DNA of 64,000 nt from NCBI GenBank assembly GCA_963800335.1, contig CAWDAN010000002.1, forward strand, positions 255,322-319,321, in the 5' to 3' direction. The translations under genes and the position numbers were made by a program. The notes beneath the pieces were generated by a model that ran no database searches, had not been told where the DNA came from, and saw only the letters and a program-made list of their open reading frames with translations. Shown here piece after piece: positions 54,978 to 63,213 of this stretch (position 1 is the stretch's first letter; each line of letters begins with the position of its first letter). This DNA comes from Flavisphingopyxis sp963800335 (GTDB lineage Bacteria; Pseudomonadota; Alphaproteobacteria; Sphingomonadales; Sphingomonadaceae).

Positions 54978-56753
54978 GTGGACTTTATCAGCATCTTGTC
55001 GATTTTCGTGCTGGCGTGTTTCGTCGGCTATTACGTCGTCTGGTCGGTGACCCCGGCGCTGCACACGCCGCTGATGGCGGTGACCAACGCGATCTCTTCG
55101 GTGATTATCGTCGGCGCATTGATCGCCAGCGCCGCGGCCGCCGTGCCGGGCGCCAAATGGCTCGGCCTCGCCGCGGTGGTGCTTGCCAGCATCAACATCT
55201 TCGGCGGCTTCGCGGTGACCGAGCGGATGCTCGCGATGTACAAGAAGAAGGAACGGCCAGTCAAGCCCAGCCGCGCCGGAGGCGGGCAAGTGAGCGCCGC
55301 AGTGATCCCCGACATGGGCGTTGTCGAAACGACGGTCCATGCGGTCAATCCGTGGGTCGCGCTGGCGTATCTCGTCGCCGGCATGTGCTTCATCTTCGCG
55401 CTGCGCGGCTTGTCGAGCCCCGAGAGCAGCCGCAAGGGCAACCGCTTCGGCATGGCGGGCATGGCCATCGCGGTCGGTACAACGCTGGTGACGCACGAAA
55501 TCGCAGGGATCGTCGAAATTCTGATCGCGATCGCGATCGGCGGCACGATCGGCCTCGTCACCGCACGGCGCATCGCGATGACCGCGATGCCGCAGCTCGT
55601 CGCCGCATTCCACAGCCTCGTCGGCCTGGCCGCCGTCCTCGTCGGCGTCGCCGCATTCCTCAACCCCGAAGCGTTCGGTATTCTCGGCGGCGACGGCAAC
55701 ATCCTGGCCGTCAGCCGGATCGAGATGGCGCTCGGCGCCGCGATCGGCGCGATCACATTCTCGGGGTCGGTCATCGCTTTCCTCAAGCTCAACGGCAGCA
55801 TGTCGGGCGCGCCGATCCTGCTCCCCGCTCGCCACGTCATCAACCTTGCGGTGCTCGGCGGGATCATCGTGCTGACCGCATTGTTCGCGATGTCGGGCGC
55901 GGGCGGTCCGGGCGAGAGCCCGCTGTTCTGGATCCTTGTCGCGCTCGCCTTTGCGATCGGGTTCCTGCTGATCATCCCGATCGGCGGCGCCGACATGCCC
56001 GTCGTCGTGTCGATGCTCAACAGCTACTCGGGCTGGGCGGCGGCGGCGATGGGCTTTACGCTGCACAATACCGCGATGATCGTCACCGGCGCGCTGGTCG
56101 GGTCGTCGGGCGCAATCCTGTCCTACATCATGTGCAAGGCGATGAACCGCAGCTTCATTTCGGTGATCGCGGGCGGCTTCGGCGCGGTTGCAGGACCCGA
56201 AGGCGGCGCGGCCAAGATCGACCGGCCATGGAAGGCGGGCAGCGCAGAGGATGCCGCGTTCCTGATGAAACAGGCCGAAAGCGTCATCATCGTCCCGGGC
56301 TATGGCATGGCGGTGGCCCAGGCGCAGCATGCGCTGAGGGAAATGGCCGACAAGTTGAAAGAACACGGCGTCAGCGTCAAATACGCGATCCATCCGGTCG
56401 CGGGCCGGATGCCGGGGCACATGAACGTCCTGCTGGCAGAAGCCAACGTGCCCTATGACGAGGTGTTCGAACTGGAGGACATCAATTCCGAATTTGCGCA
56501 GGCCGACATCGCCTTCGTCATCGGCGCCAACGATGTCACCAACCCGGCGGCGAAAACCGACAAGACCAGCCCGATTTATGGCATGCCCGTGCTCGACGTC
56601 GACAAGGCGAAGACCGTGCTGTTCCTCAAGCGATCGATGGGCGGCGCGGGCTATGCCGGGGTCGAGAACGAGCTGTTCTTCCGCGACAACACGATGATGC
56701 TGCTGGCCGATGCGAAGAAGATGGTCGACGGTATCGTGAAGGCGCTCGATTGA
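54978..56753 (+). CDS. pntB: Fused transhydrogenase membrane subunits PntAB-PntB
   Basis: A 591-aa protein. Residues 1-95 equal PntAB (VDFISILSIFVLACFVGYYV ... GGFAVTERMLAMYKKK), the short membrane part of the alpha subunit. After the linker ERPVKPSRAGGGQVSAAVIP the full PntB follows: NPWVALAYLVAGMCFIFALR-GLSSPES, multiple helices, and NADP-binding domain III with IIVPGYGMAVAQAQHALREM, VAGRMPGHMNVLLAEANVPY and FVIGANDVTNPAAK. No stop separates them. GTG 54978 has AAAGGGG 7 nt upstream. Inside, GGAGG (55278-55282) and GTG 55290 form a perfect internal start for PntB. Either a real fusion or a lost stop caused by an indel is possible. The stop overlaps the racemase ATG. Confidence 0.9.
   Translation: MDFISILSIFVLACFVGYYVVWSVTPALHTPLMAVTNAISSVIIVGALIASAAAAVPGAKWLGLAAVVLASINIFGGFAVTERMLAMYKKKERPVKPSRAGGGQVSAAVIPDMGVVETTVHAVNPWVALAYLVAGMCFIFALRGLSSPESSRKGNRFGMAGMAIAVGTTLVTHEIAGIVEILIAIAIGGTIGLVTARRIAMTAMPQLVAAFHSLVGLAAVLVGVAAFLNPEAFGILGGDGNILAVSRIEMALGAAIGAITFSGSVIAFLKLNGSMSGAPILLPARHVINLAVLGGIIVLTALFAMSGAGGPGESPLFWILVALAFAIGFLLIIPIGGADMPVVVSMLNSYSGWAAAAMGFTLHNTAMIVTGALVGSSGAILSYIMCKAMNRSFISVIAGGFGAVAGPEGGAAKIDRPWKAGSAEDAAFLMKQAESVIIVPGYGMAVAQAQHALREMADKLKEHGVSVKYAIHPVAGRMPGHMNVLLAEANVPYDEVFELEDINSEFAQADIAFVIGANDVTNPAAKTDKTSPIYGMPVLDVDKAKTVLFLKRSMGGAGYAGVENELFFRDNTMMLLADAKKMVDGIVKALD
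55278..55292 (+). promoter_or_regulatory. Internal ribosome site and GTG at the PntAB/PntB boundary
   Basis: GGAGG (55278-55282), 7 nt, then GTG (55290-55292) in frame, followed by A so that a GTGA overlap would arise if PntAB ended in the next frame. Separate PntB of 487 aa could be made from here. Confidence 0.5.
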
Positions 56754-57448
56754 TGCGCAAGCTGGGCCTGATCGGCGGGATGAGCTGGGCGTCGACCGAG
56801 CTTTATTACCGTCATCTCAACAAGAGCGTGAACAAGGCCAAGGGCGGCCTGTCGAGCGCGCCGCTGCTGATCGAAAGCCTCGATTTCGCGGATATCGCCC
56901 GTGCGCGCAGCGACGACGACTGGGCCCGTGTTGCGCAGATCCTGATCGCATCGGCACAGCGGCTCGAAGCGGCGGGTGCGGGCGCGATCATGATCGCGGC
57001 CAATTCGATGCACCGCGTCGCGCGCGAGGTCGAGGCGGCGATTGGCGTCCCGTTGCTCCACATCGCCGAAGCGGTCGGCAAGGCGCTTAAGGCCGACAAG
57101 GTCGGCTGCGTCGCGATCGTCGGGACCGCCAATGTCATGGCCGAGGGCTGGTACCGCCGCCGCCTGACACGTTACGGCATCAAGCTCGTCGAACCGCGCG
57201 ATGATCGCGTCGAGGAGATCGAGCGGATCATTTACGAAGAGCTGATGCACGGCAAGGCGACGCGCGATTCCGAGCGGACGATGAAAACCTACCTGACAAA
57301 TTACGACCAGGAGGACGTCGATGCCGTCGTCCTTGCCTCGACCGAACTCAGGATGATCGTCGATCCCAAGGCGAATGTCCTGCCGATCTATGACAGCACC
57401 GAGCTGCATATCGCGATGGGCACCGAGTGGATCCTGCACAAGGGCTAG
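56753..57448 (+). CDS. Aspartate/glutamate racemase homologue lacking both catalytic cysteines
   Basis: A 231-aa protein of the YgeA-like Asp/Glu racemase family: KLGLIGGMSWASTELYYRHL, LIESLDFADIARARSDDDWA and LPIYDSTELHIAMGTEWIL. The two catalytic cysteines of the family (in C-x-N-[ST] and [AG]-C-T-E motifs) are replaced. The first motif reads IMIAANSMH with Ala82, the second VVLASTELR with Ser196. A normal two-base racemisation is therefore not expected. It may be a binding or regulatory protein, or catalyse something else. It starts within the pntB stop (TGATG), so it is coupled to the transhydrogenase. A small GGGCT/AGCCC hairpin surrounds its stop. Confidence 0.85.
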   Translation: MRKLGLIGGMSWASTELYYRHLNKSVNKAKGGLSSAPLLIESLDFADIARARSDDDWARVAQILIASAQRLEAAGAGAIMIAANSMHRVAREVEAAIGVPLLHIAEAVGKALKADKVGCVAIVGTANVMAEGWYRRRLTRYGIKLVEPRDDRVEEIERIIYEELMHGKATRDSERTMKTYLTNYDQEDVDAVVLASTELRMIVDPKANVLPIYDSTELHIAMGTEWILHKG

Positions 57449-57496
57449 AAAAAGCCCAGGATTGACAGCGGCGGCGATCCGCGCATGATCGTGGCT

Positions 57497-58720
57497 ATGA
57501 AGAAAATCATGATCGGTGCGGCGCTTGCCGCCATTTCGCTCTCGTCACCCGCGCTCGCCGATACGATTTCGGTCGCGCCAGGCGAAGGCGCGCAGGAACG
57601 ATTGCAGGAGGCGCTGATCGTCGCGCAGCCGGGCGATACGGTCGAGCTCGGTGCGGGGCGTTTCGTCCTGACCGATGGCCTGTCGCTCGACGTCGACGGG
57701 GTGACAGTCAGGGGCGCGGGGCAGGATGCCAGCGTGCTCGACTTTACCGGCCAGCTGGCGGCGGGCGAGGGGCTGTTGGTGACATCGGACAATGTCACGC
57801 TGCGCGATTTCGCGGTCGAGAACAGCAAGGGCGACGGGATCAAGTCGAAGGGTGCCGACAATATCGTCTATGCCCGCCTGCGCGTCGAATGGACCGGCGG
57901 TCCAAAGGAGACCAACGGATCCTACGGCGTCTATCCGGTCGAGAGCGTCGGCGTGCTGATCGACGGAGTGACCGTAAAGGGCGCGTCGGACGCGGGCATC
58001 TATGTCGGCCAGAGCAAGCAGATCATCGTGCGCAACTCGGTCGCGATGTACAATGTCGCAGGGATCGAGATCGAGAATAGTCGTGATGCGCGCGTCACGG
58101 GCAATTACGTCAGCCGCAATACCGGCGGCATCCTCGTCTTCGACCTGCCCAATCTTCCCAATCTCGTGAACGCGGGCGGTTTTGGCGGCAATGTGCGCGT
58201 CGATCACAATCTGATCATCGCCAACGACACGCCCAATTTCGCGCCCAAGGGCAATATCGTCGCAAGCGTGCGCAAGGGCACCGGCGTGATGGTCATGGCG
58301 AACGAGAATGTCGAGGTTGCCGACAACGTCATTGCCGACAACGGCACCGCCGGCGTGCTGGTCGTCGCGTATCCGCTGTCGTTCGGCGACGCGAAATATA
58401 ACCCTTATCCGCGCAATGTCCTGATCGACGACAGCAACAGCTTCGTCCGCAACGGACGCGATCCGCAATATGAAGGTGGCGCGCAGATGGCGGCGGCCTT
58501 TGGCGGGGCATTGCCGCCGGTCATCTGGGACGGCCTGGGCAAAAACGCGCTTGTCGTGGCGAATGGGGTTGCCGCGCTCTCGCTCGGCCTGGCCGCGCAA
58601 GGCGCCGACGTGTCGCAGGCGCATCCTGCCCCGGCGGCGGGCGTCGGCAAGGACCTCAAGCTCGCGCCGCTCGCGCCGGTCACGCTGCCCGATGCAATCG
58701 AGATTCGCGCGCAACAATGA
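57497..58720 (+). CDS. Exported parallel beta-helix protein (TIGR03805 type)
   Basis: A 407-aa secreted protein: signal peptide KKIMIGAALAAISLSSPALA, then right-handed beta-helix repeats rich in N-x-[IV]-x-x-N steps. Examples are VTSDNVTLRDFAVENSKGDG, DAGIYVGQSKQIIVRNSVAM, YNVAGIEIENSRDARVTGNY and ENVEVADNVIADNGTAGVLV. The arrangement matches the family that is regularly paired with a diheme cytochrome c, which here overlaps its stop (ATGA, 58717-58720). Such folds often bind or cleave polysaccharides, but no catalytic residues are obvious. An alternative ATG at 57485 adds four residues. Neither start has a clear ribosome site. Confidence 0.88.
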   Translation: MKKIMIGAALAAISLSSPALADTISVAPGEGAQERLQEALIVAQPGDTVELGAGRFVLTDGLSLDVDGVTVRGAGQDASVLDFTGQLAAGEGLLVTSDNVTLRDFAVENSKGDGIKSKGADNIVYARLRVEWTGGPKETNGSYGVYPVESVGVLIDGVTVKGASDAGIYVGQSKQIIVRNSVAMYNVAGIEIENSRDARVTGNYVSRNTGGILVFDLPNLPNLVNAGGFGGNVRVDHNLIIANDTPNFAPKGNIVASVRKGTGVMVMANENVEVADNVIADNGTAGVLVVAYPLSFGDAKYNPYPRNVLIDDSNSFVRNGRDPQYEGGAQMAAAFGGALPPVIWDGLGKNALVVANGVAALSLGLAAQGADVSQAHPAPAAGVGKDLKLAPLAPVTLPDAIEIRAQQ

Positions 58721-59733
58721 TCCGTGGCGTGAGCCTGGCAGCGGTCGGGGTTGCGACCGCATTGGTGCTTGGCGCGACCGTACCTGTTGCCAAGGTCGAC
58801 GATGCCGCGATCACCGCGGCAGGTTTTCCCGCGCAGCTGTCGGATTATCGGTTCTTCGATGATGCCAAGGCACGCGATCCGGCCGAGGGCGTCATTCCCT
58901 ATCGGCTCAATACGCCGCTGTTTTCCGATTATGCCGAGAAACTGCGCTATCTCTACATTCCCGATGGCAGGCAGGCGAAGGCGAACGGCGAGGGGCTGAT
59001 CGCGCTTCCGGTCGGCAGCGCGATCATCAAGAGCTTCGGCTACGAACACGACGGCAAGCTCAGGCTGATCGAGACGCGCGTGCTGCTGCATCGCGCCGAC
59101 GGCTGGCTGGCGCTGCCCTATGTCTGGAACGATGCGCAGGACGCGGCGGTGCTCAAGCTGGGCGGGTCACGCGTGCCGGTGACCTTCATCGATCCGTCGG
59201 GCGCGACGCGCAGCATCAGCTACGCCGTGCCCAACAAGAACCAGTGCAAGGAATGTCATGCGGTGAACGGCGAGGTGACGCCGATCGGGCCCAAGGCGCG
59301 CAACATGGACGCCGCGTTCCTGGCGCAACTGGTTGCGGCGGGCAAGCTCGATGCCGAACCCAAGGTCGCGCAGCGGCTGCCGGTCTGGGAGGATCGCGCC
59401 AATGCCCCCGTCGAGGCGGTGGCGCGCGCCTATCTCGACGCCAATTGCGCACATTGCCACCGGGCCGAAGGATCGGCGAGCAATTCGGGGCTGAGCCTTG
59501 GCTGGGAGGTCGCCGATAGCGTTGCGCTCGGGATCGGCAAGCGGCCGACCGCGGCGGGGCGGGGATCGGGCGACCTCGATTTCGATGTCGCGCCGGGCGA
59601 TCCGGCGCATTCGATTTTGGTTCACCGGATGAAAAGCCTCGAACCGGGCGTCGCGATGCCCGAGCTGGGGCGCGCAACGGTCCATGACGAAGGTGTCGCC
59701 GCAGTCGCGGCCTGGATCGCGCGGATGCGTTAG
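58717..59733 (+). CDS. SO2930-family diheme c-type cytochrome (TIGR03806 type)
   Basis: A 338-aa periplasmic cytochrome with a signal peptide (IRGVSLAAVGVATALVLGAT) and two heme-binding motifs, CKECH (in NKNQCKECHAVNGEVTP) and CAHCH (in DANCAHCHRAEGSASNSG). The N-terminal region AAGFPAQLSDYRFFDDAKAR and VIPYRLNTPLFSDYAEKLRY is characteristic of this family. It is always found beside a beta-helix protein like the one overlapping its start, suggesting a two-protein redox unit, but the reaction is unknown. Distal Met ligands are plausible in HRMKSLEPGVAMPELGR. It is convergent with the DUF2147 gene. Confidence 0.9.
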   Translation: MIRGVSLAAVGVATALVLGATVPVAKVDDAAITAAGFPAQLSDYRFFDDAKARDPAEGVIPYRLNTPLFSDYAEKLRYLYIPDGRQAKANGEGLIALPVGSAIIKSFGYEHDGKLRLIETRVLLHRADGWLALPYVWNDAQDAAVLKLGGSRVPVTFIDPSGATRSISYAVPNKNQCKECHAVNGEVTPIGPKARNMDAAFLAQLVAAGKLDAEPKVAQRLPVWEDRANAPVEAVARAYLDANCAHCHRAEGSASNSGLSLGWEVADSVALGIGKRPTAAGRGSGDLDFDVAPGDPAHSILVHRMKSLEPGVAMPELGRATVHDEGVAAVAAWIARMR

Positions 59734-59745
59734 TCGAGCGTGGGT

Positions 59746-60171
59746 TCAGCCCGCCCGGGTCCAGCTCTGGCTCTTGCAGAACGGACCGATGCATCCCTTG
59801 ACGATCAGCCTGCTGCCATGCGTTTCGAGGACCGAGCGATAGTCCTTGCCGCTCTTGGGGTCGTAGATCCGGCCGCGCCATTCGTCGCCGTCACGGGCGA
59901 AGCCGGTGAGGACCGAAAGGCCAAGCAGCCTGCGGCCGCGCAGTTTCGCGTCGGGATTTTTGACATCGCGCTGGTCGATGCCGCCCGGCGGCGTTTTGAG
60001 GAACCTGACGATACGACCGCACAGGCTTTGGCCGCACGGCGCGATCTCGACGACGGCATCGCGCGCCTCGGTCTGCCAGCGGCCCTCGATCGAAGCGTTC
60101 GGAGCCGCCGCGGCGGCCGGAATGGCAGCGGTCGCGATCGCAACGCCGGTCAGAAAAACCCGTAATCCCAT
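59746..60171 (-). CDS. DUF2147 domain protein, exported
   Basis: A 141-aa secreted protein: signal peptide GLRVFLTGVAIATAAIPAAA, then the DUF2147 domain with IEGRWQTEARDAVVEIAPCG, LCGRIVRFLKTPPGGIDQRD and YDPKSGKDYRSVLE. The end has Cys pairs in GCIGPFCKSQSWTR that may form disulfides. The family is common in Alphaproteobacteria and of unknown role (a lipocalin-like beta fold is suggested). ATG 60171 begins the signal peptide; an upstream extension to 60225 is not signal-like. It is divergent from the maleylacetoacetate isomerase gene (64 bp). Confidence 0.87.
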   Translation of the reverse strand: MGLRVFLTGVAIATAAIPAAAAAPNASIEGRWQTEARDAVVEIAPCGQSLCGRIVRFLKTPPGGIDQRDVKNPDAKLRGRRLLGLSVLTGFARDGDEWRGRIYDPKSGKDYRSVLETHGSRLIVKGCIGPFCKSQSWTRAG

Positions 60172-60235
60172 TGCCTTGTCCTTTATCGTGGCGCCATGCT
60201 TGCCAGCGTTCTCGCCGCGCGGCAAGGTCGCCGTT

Positions 60236-60886
60236 ATGACCAGTCCAGACCAGCCCGAGATCGTCCTCCACGATTATTTCCGCAGCTCGGCATCGTACCG
60301 CGTGCGCATCGTGCTCAATCTCAAACGCGTGGCCTATCGTTCGGTGCCGACGAGCCTGCTTGAAGGCGAAAATAAAGCGGCGGCCTATGTCGCGCGCAAT
60401 CCGCAGGGCTTCGTGCCGATGCTGAGCGTCGGCGACACCGATCTGACGCAGAGCCTGGCGATTATCGACTGGCTCGACGCGACCTATCCCGATCCGCCGA
60501 TGGTGCCGTCGGACCCGCTGGCGCGCGCCAAGGTCCTCGCCGCCGCGCTGGTGATCGCCGCCGATATCCATCCGGTCGACAATCTGCGCGTGCTCAAATA
60601 TCTCAAGAACACGCTCGGCCACGACCAGACGACGGTCGACGACTGGTATCGTCACTGGATCATCGAAGGCTTCGACGCGCTCGAACAGCTGGCCCCGCGC
60701 GAGGGGCTGTTCGGGGGGGATACGCCCAACCTGGCCGATATCTGCCTGGTGCCGCAGATGTATAATGCGCGCCGGTTCGCGACGCCGCTCGACGCCTATC
60801 CCCGGCTGGTGCGGATCGATGCCGCGCTGCAGGCGATCGATGCGGTCGCAGCAGCGCATCCCGATGCGGTCAAACCGGCCGATTGA
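60236..60886 (+). CDS. maiA: Maleylacetoacetate isomerase (zeta-class glutathione transferase)
   Basis: A 216-aa enzyme that isomerises maleylacetoacetate to fumarylacetoacetate in tyrosine/homogentisate breakdown. The zeta-class glutathione motif is intact: YFRSSASYRVRIVLNLK (Ser-Ser-x-Ser). NPQGFVPMLSVGDTDLTQSL and AIIDWLDATYPDPP follow. The C-terminal helical domain has IHPVDNLRVLKYLKN and GDTPNLADICLVPQMYNARR. It lies directly before a MarR regulator and hppD, supporting the pathway assignment. ATG 60236 is the family start. Confidence 0.92.
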   Translation: MTSPDQPEIVLHDYFRSSASYRVRIVLNLKRVAYRSVPTSLLEGENKAAAYVARNPQGFVPMLSVGDTDLTQSLAIIDWLDATYPDPPMVPSDPLARAKVLAAALVIAADIHPVDNLRVLKYLKNTLGHDQTTVDDWYRHWIIEGFDALEQLAPREGLFGGDTPNLADICLVPQMYNARRFATPLDAYPRLVRIDAALQAIDAVAAAHPDAVKPAD

Positions 60887-60943
60887 TCCCGCAGCCCGGG
60901 CGAGCGACTGGACTTGCCTGGCCGCGCCCGCAATAGTGCGCCG

Positions 60944-61402
60944 ATGCCATCGACCAAGCTCAACCTGCCGCGCTTCCTGCCGTACCAGCTGTCGATCGCG
61001 TCGAACGCGGTCAGCCAGCTGATCGCGACCGAATATGCCGCGCGCTTCGGTCTGCGCGTCCAGGAATGGCGCGTCATCGCGGTGATCGGCGATCGCGAGG
61101 CATTGGCCCAGCGCGATCTCGTCACGCTGACGCGGATGGACAAGGTCAGCGTCAACCGCGCGGTCCGCCGCCTCGTCGAGCGCGAATTGCTCGACCGCGT
61201 GCCCAATCCGGGCGACGGGCGTTCGCACCGCCTCGCGCTGACCAAGGCGGGCCGGGCGCTCTACGAAGACGTCGTGCCGCATGCGCTCGATATCGAACGC
61301 CAGGTCCTCAAGCCACTCAGCCGGACCGAGCGCGAACAGCTCTGGCACCTGCTCGAACGGCTCCGCGGCAGCGCCGACCGGCTGATCGAAAAACACGATT
61401 AG
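60944..61402 (+). CDS. MarR-family transcriptional regulator
   Basis: A 152-aa winged-helix regulator: LPYQLSIASNAVSQLIATEY, LRVQEWRVIAVIGDREALAQ, recognition helix MDKVSVNRAVRRLVERELLD and wing RVPNPGDGRSHRLALTKAGR. It sits between maiA and hppD on the same strand. A 14-bp palindrome overlapping the -10 box of hppD lies 42 bp after its stop, which suggests direct control of the tyrosine catabolic genes, perhaps released by a pathway aromatic (inference). ATG 60944 gives the usual MarR N-terminus. Confidence 0.92.
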   Translation: MPSTKLNLPRFLPYQLSIASNAVSQLIATEYAARFGLRVQEWRVIAVIGDREALAQRDLVTLTRMDKVSVNRAVRRLVERELLDRVPNPGDGRSHRLALTKAGRALYEDVVPHALDIERQVLKPLSRTEREQLWHLLERLRGSADRLIEKHD

Positions 61403-61417
61403 ACGCGCGCAGTTGCC

Positions 61418-61458
61418 TTGTTTTCCGGTCGCGTTTGCGATATAGTTTCATTTGAAAC
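61418..61458 (+). promoter_or_regulatory. hppD promoter with MarR-type operator
   Basis: TTGTTT (61418-61423), a 17-nt spacer and TATAGT (61441-61446). The perfect palindrome GTTTCA-TT-TGAAAC (61445-61458) overlaps the -10 box. It lies between the MarR gene and hppD. Confidence 0.6.
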
Positions 61459-61479
61459 GAACACCGGGAAGGGTTGAAT

Positions 61480-62586
61480 ATGGACAGCGCAATTGCGGAT
61501 AAAGGCAAGTCGGATCAAGCGAGTAACGAGATGGGCTTGGACGGTTTCGAGTTTGTCGAGTTCACCCACCCCGACCCCGAGGTGATGGCCGACCTGTTTG
61601 AAAAGCTCGGCTTCACGCACGTCGCGACGCACCGCGCCAAACCGATCCGTCGCTATGCGCAGGGCGACATCAACTTCCTCCTCAACATGGAAACCGGCGG
61701 CCAGCCGGCGATGTTTCGCGAGACGCGCGGACCGTCGGCCTGTGCGATGGGCTTTCGCGTCGCCGATGCCGATGCCGCGCTCAAGCTCGCGGTCGAACGC
61801 GGTGCCACCCCGGCCAAGCGCGCATGCGGGCCGGGCGAACTCGACATTCCGGCGATCGAGGGTATCGGCGGCGCGCACGTCATGTTCGTCGACAAATACG
61901 GCGCCGAGGAAATCTACGACCATGATTTCGAACCGACCGGCAAGGGCAAGGACGACAATAGCGTCGGGCTGCACACGCTCGACCATCTGACGCACAACCT
62001 CAAGCGCGGCAACATGGATGTCTGGGCCGACTATTACGAGAACATCTTCAACTTCCGCGAGATCCGCTATTTCGATATCGCGGGCAAATCGACCGGCCTG
62101 TTTTCCAAGGCGATGACCGCGCCCGACGAGAAGATCCGCATTCCCTTGAACGAGAGCCAGGACGACCACAGCCAGATCGAGGAGTTCATCCGCGAGTACA
62201 AGGGCGAGGGAATCCAGCATATCGCGCTGAGCACCGACGACATTTTCGATACCGTCGACAAGCTGCGCGCCAACGGCATCAAGTTCCAGGATTCGCCCGA
62301 CACCTATTACGAGATGCTCGATAGCCGCCTGCCGGGCCACGGCCACGACGTGAAGGAAATGCACAAGCGCAAGATCCTGATCGACGGCTCGCCCGAGACC
62401 GGCGAGGGCCTGTTGTTGCAGATCTTTACAGAGAACATGGTTGGGCCGATCTTCTTCGAGATCATCCAGCGCAAGGGCAATCAGGGGTTTGGCGAGGGGA
62501 ATTTCAAGGCTTTGTTCGAAAGCATAGAGCTTGACCAGATGCGCCGCGGCGTGATCCCGGCGACGCGGGATGGAGCCGCAGAGTGA
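61480..62586 (+). CDS. hppD: 4-hydroxyphenylpyruvate dioxygenase
   Basis: A 368-aa Fe(II) oxygenase converting 4-hydroxyphenylpyruvate to homogentisate. It has two VOC halves. The iron ligands appear as His in LHTLDHLTHNLKRGNM, His in EGIQHIALSTDDIF and Glu in GPIFFEIIQRKGNQGFGEGN. The terminal GNFKALFESIELDQMRRG is typical. GGGAAGGG is 7-8 nt before ATG 61480; a TTG at 61474 is less likely. A clear promoter with palindrome lies upstream. The next gene overlaps its stop (GTGA, 62583-62586). Confidence 0.96.
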   Translation: MDSAIADKGKSDQASNEMGLDGFEFVEFTHPDPEVMADLFEKLGFTHVATHRAKPIRRYAQGDINFLLNMETGGQPAMFRETRGPSACAMGFRVADADAALKLAVERGATPAKRACGPGELDIPAIEGIGGAHVMFVDKYGAEEIYDHDFEPTGKGKDDNSVGLHTLDHLTHNLKRGNMDVWADYYENIFNFREIRYFDIAGKSTGLFSKAMTAPDEKIRIPLNESQDDHSQIEEFIREYKGEGIQHIALSTDDIFDTVDKLRANGIKFQDSPDTYYEMLDSRLPGHGHDVKEMHKRKILIDGSPETGEGLLLQIFTENMVGPIFFEIIQRKGNQGFGEGNFKALFESIELDQMRRGVIPATRDGAAE

Positions 62587-63185
62587 GCGGCGAAGCCAAC
62601 CTGGCCGCGCAGGGCGGCGTCGTCACGTCGCCCGCGCCGCCGTTCGCGGTCCAGCGCATTCACCACGTCGCCTATCGCTGCAAGGACGCCAAGGAGACGG
62701 TCGACTGGTACGGGCGCGTGCTGGGCTTTGCCTACACCAACGCCTTTGCCGAGGACCATGTCCCGTCGACCGGCGCTTATGACCCGTATATGCATGTTTT
62801 CCTCGATTGCGGGGGCGGCAACGTCATCGCCTTTTTCGAGCTGCCCGAGCAGCCCGAAATGGGCAGCGATCCCAACACCCCCGCCTGGGTCCAGCATCTC
62901 GCATTCGAGGTATCGAGCCTCGCAGAGCTCGAAGCTGCCAAGGCGCATATCGAGGGGCTGGGGATCGACGTGCTGGGTCCGACCTATCACGGCATCTTTC
63001 GCTCGATCTATTTCTTCGATCCCAACGGCCATCGGCTCGAACTCGCGTGCAATATCGGCACGCCCGAACAATATGCCGAACTCGAGCGCGTCGCGCGGCC
63101 GATGCTCGAGGAATGGAGCGAGACCAAGAAGGCGCCGCAGCATGCCCAGTGGCTGCACGTCGACCCGGGCTCGCTGGTCGAATAG
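62583..63185 (+). CDS. VOC-family (glyoxalase fold) protein in the tyrosine operon
   Basis: A 200-aa vicinal-oxygen-chelate protein: IHHVAYRCKDAKETVDWYGR with the first metal His, FFELPEQPEMGSDPNTPAWV, QHLAFEVSSLAELEAAKAHI and the last metal Glu in SIYFFDPNGHRLELACN. It starts with GTG inside the hppD stop and ends 125 bp before a fumarylacetoacetase-like gene. It may act on an aromatic or ring-cleavage intermediate of the same pathway, but no specific reaction can be assigned. Confidence 0.88.
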   Translation: MSGEANLAAQGGVVTSPAPPFAVQRIHHVAYRCKDAKETVDWYGRVLGFAYTNAFAEDHVPSTGAYDPYMHVFLDCGGGNVIAFFELPEQPEMGSDPNTPAWVQHLAFEVSSLAELEAAKAHIEGLGIDVLGPTYHGIFRSIYFFDPNGHRLELACNIGTPEQYAELERVARPMLEEWSETKKAPQHAQWLHVDPGSLVE

Positions 63186-63213
63186 GTCGATCGCGTCACA
63201 TTTATTTCATTCG

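Noticed and set aside
54648..56420. 590-codon open frame opposite pntAB-pntB
   Set aside because: Asp/Arg/His-rich low-complexity translation caused by GC-rich codon bias. The plus strand encodes a clear transhydrogenase.
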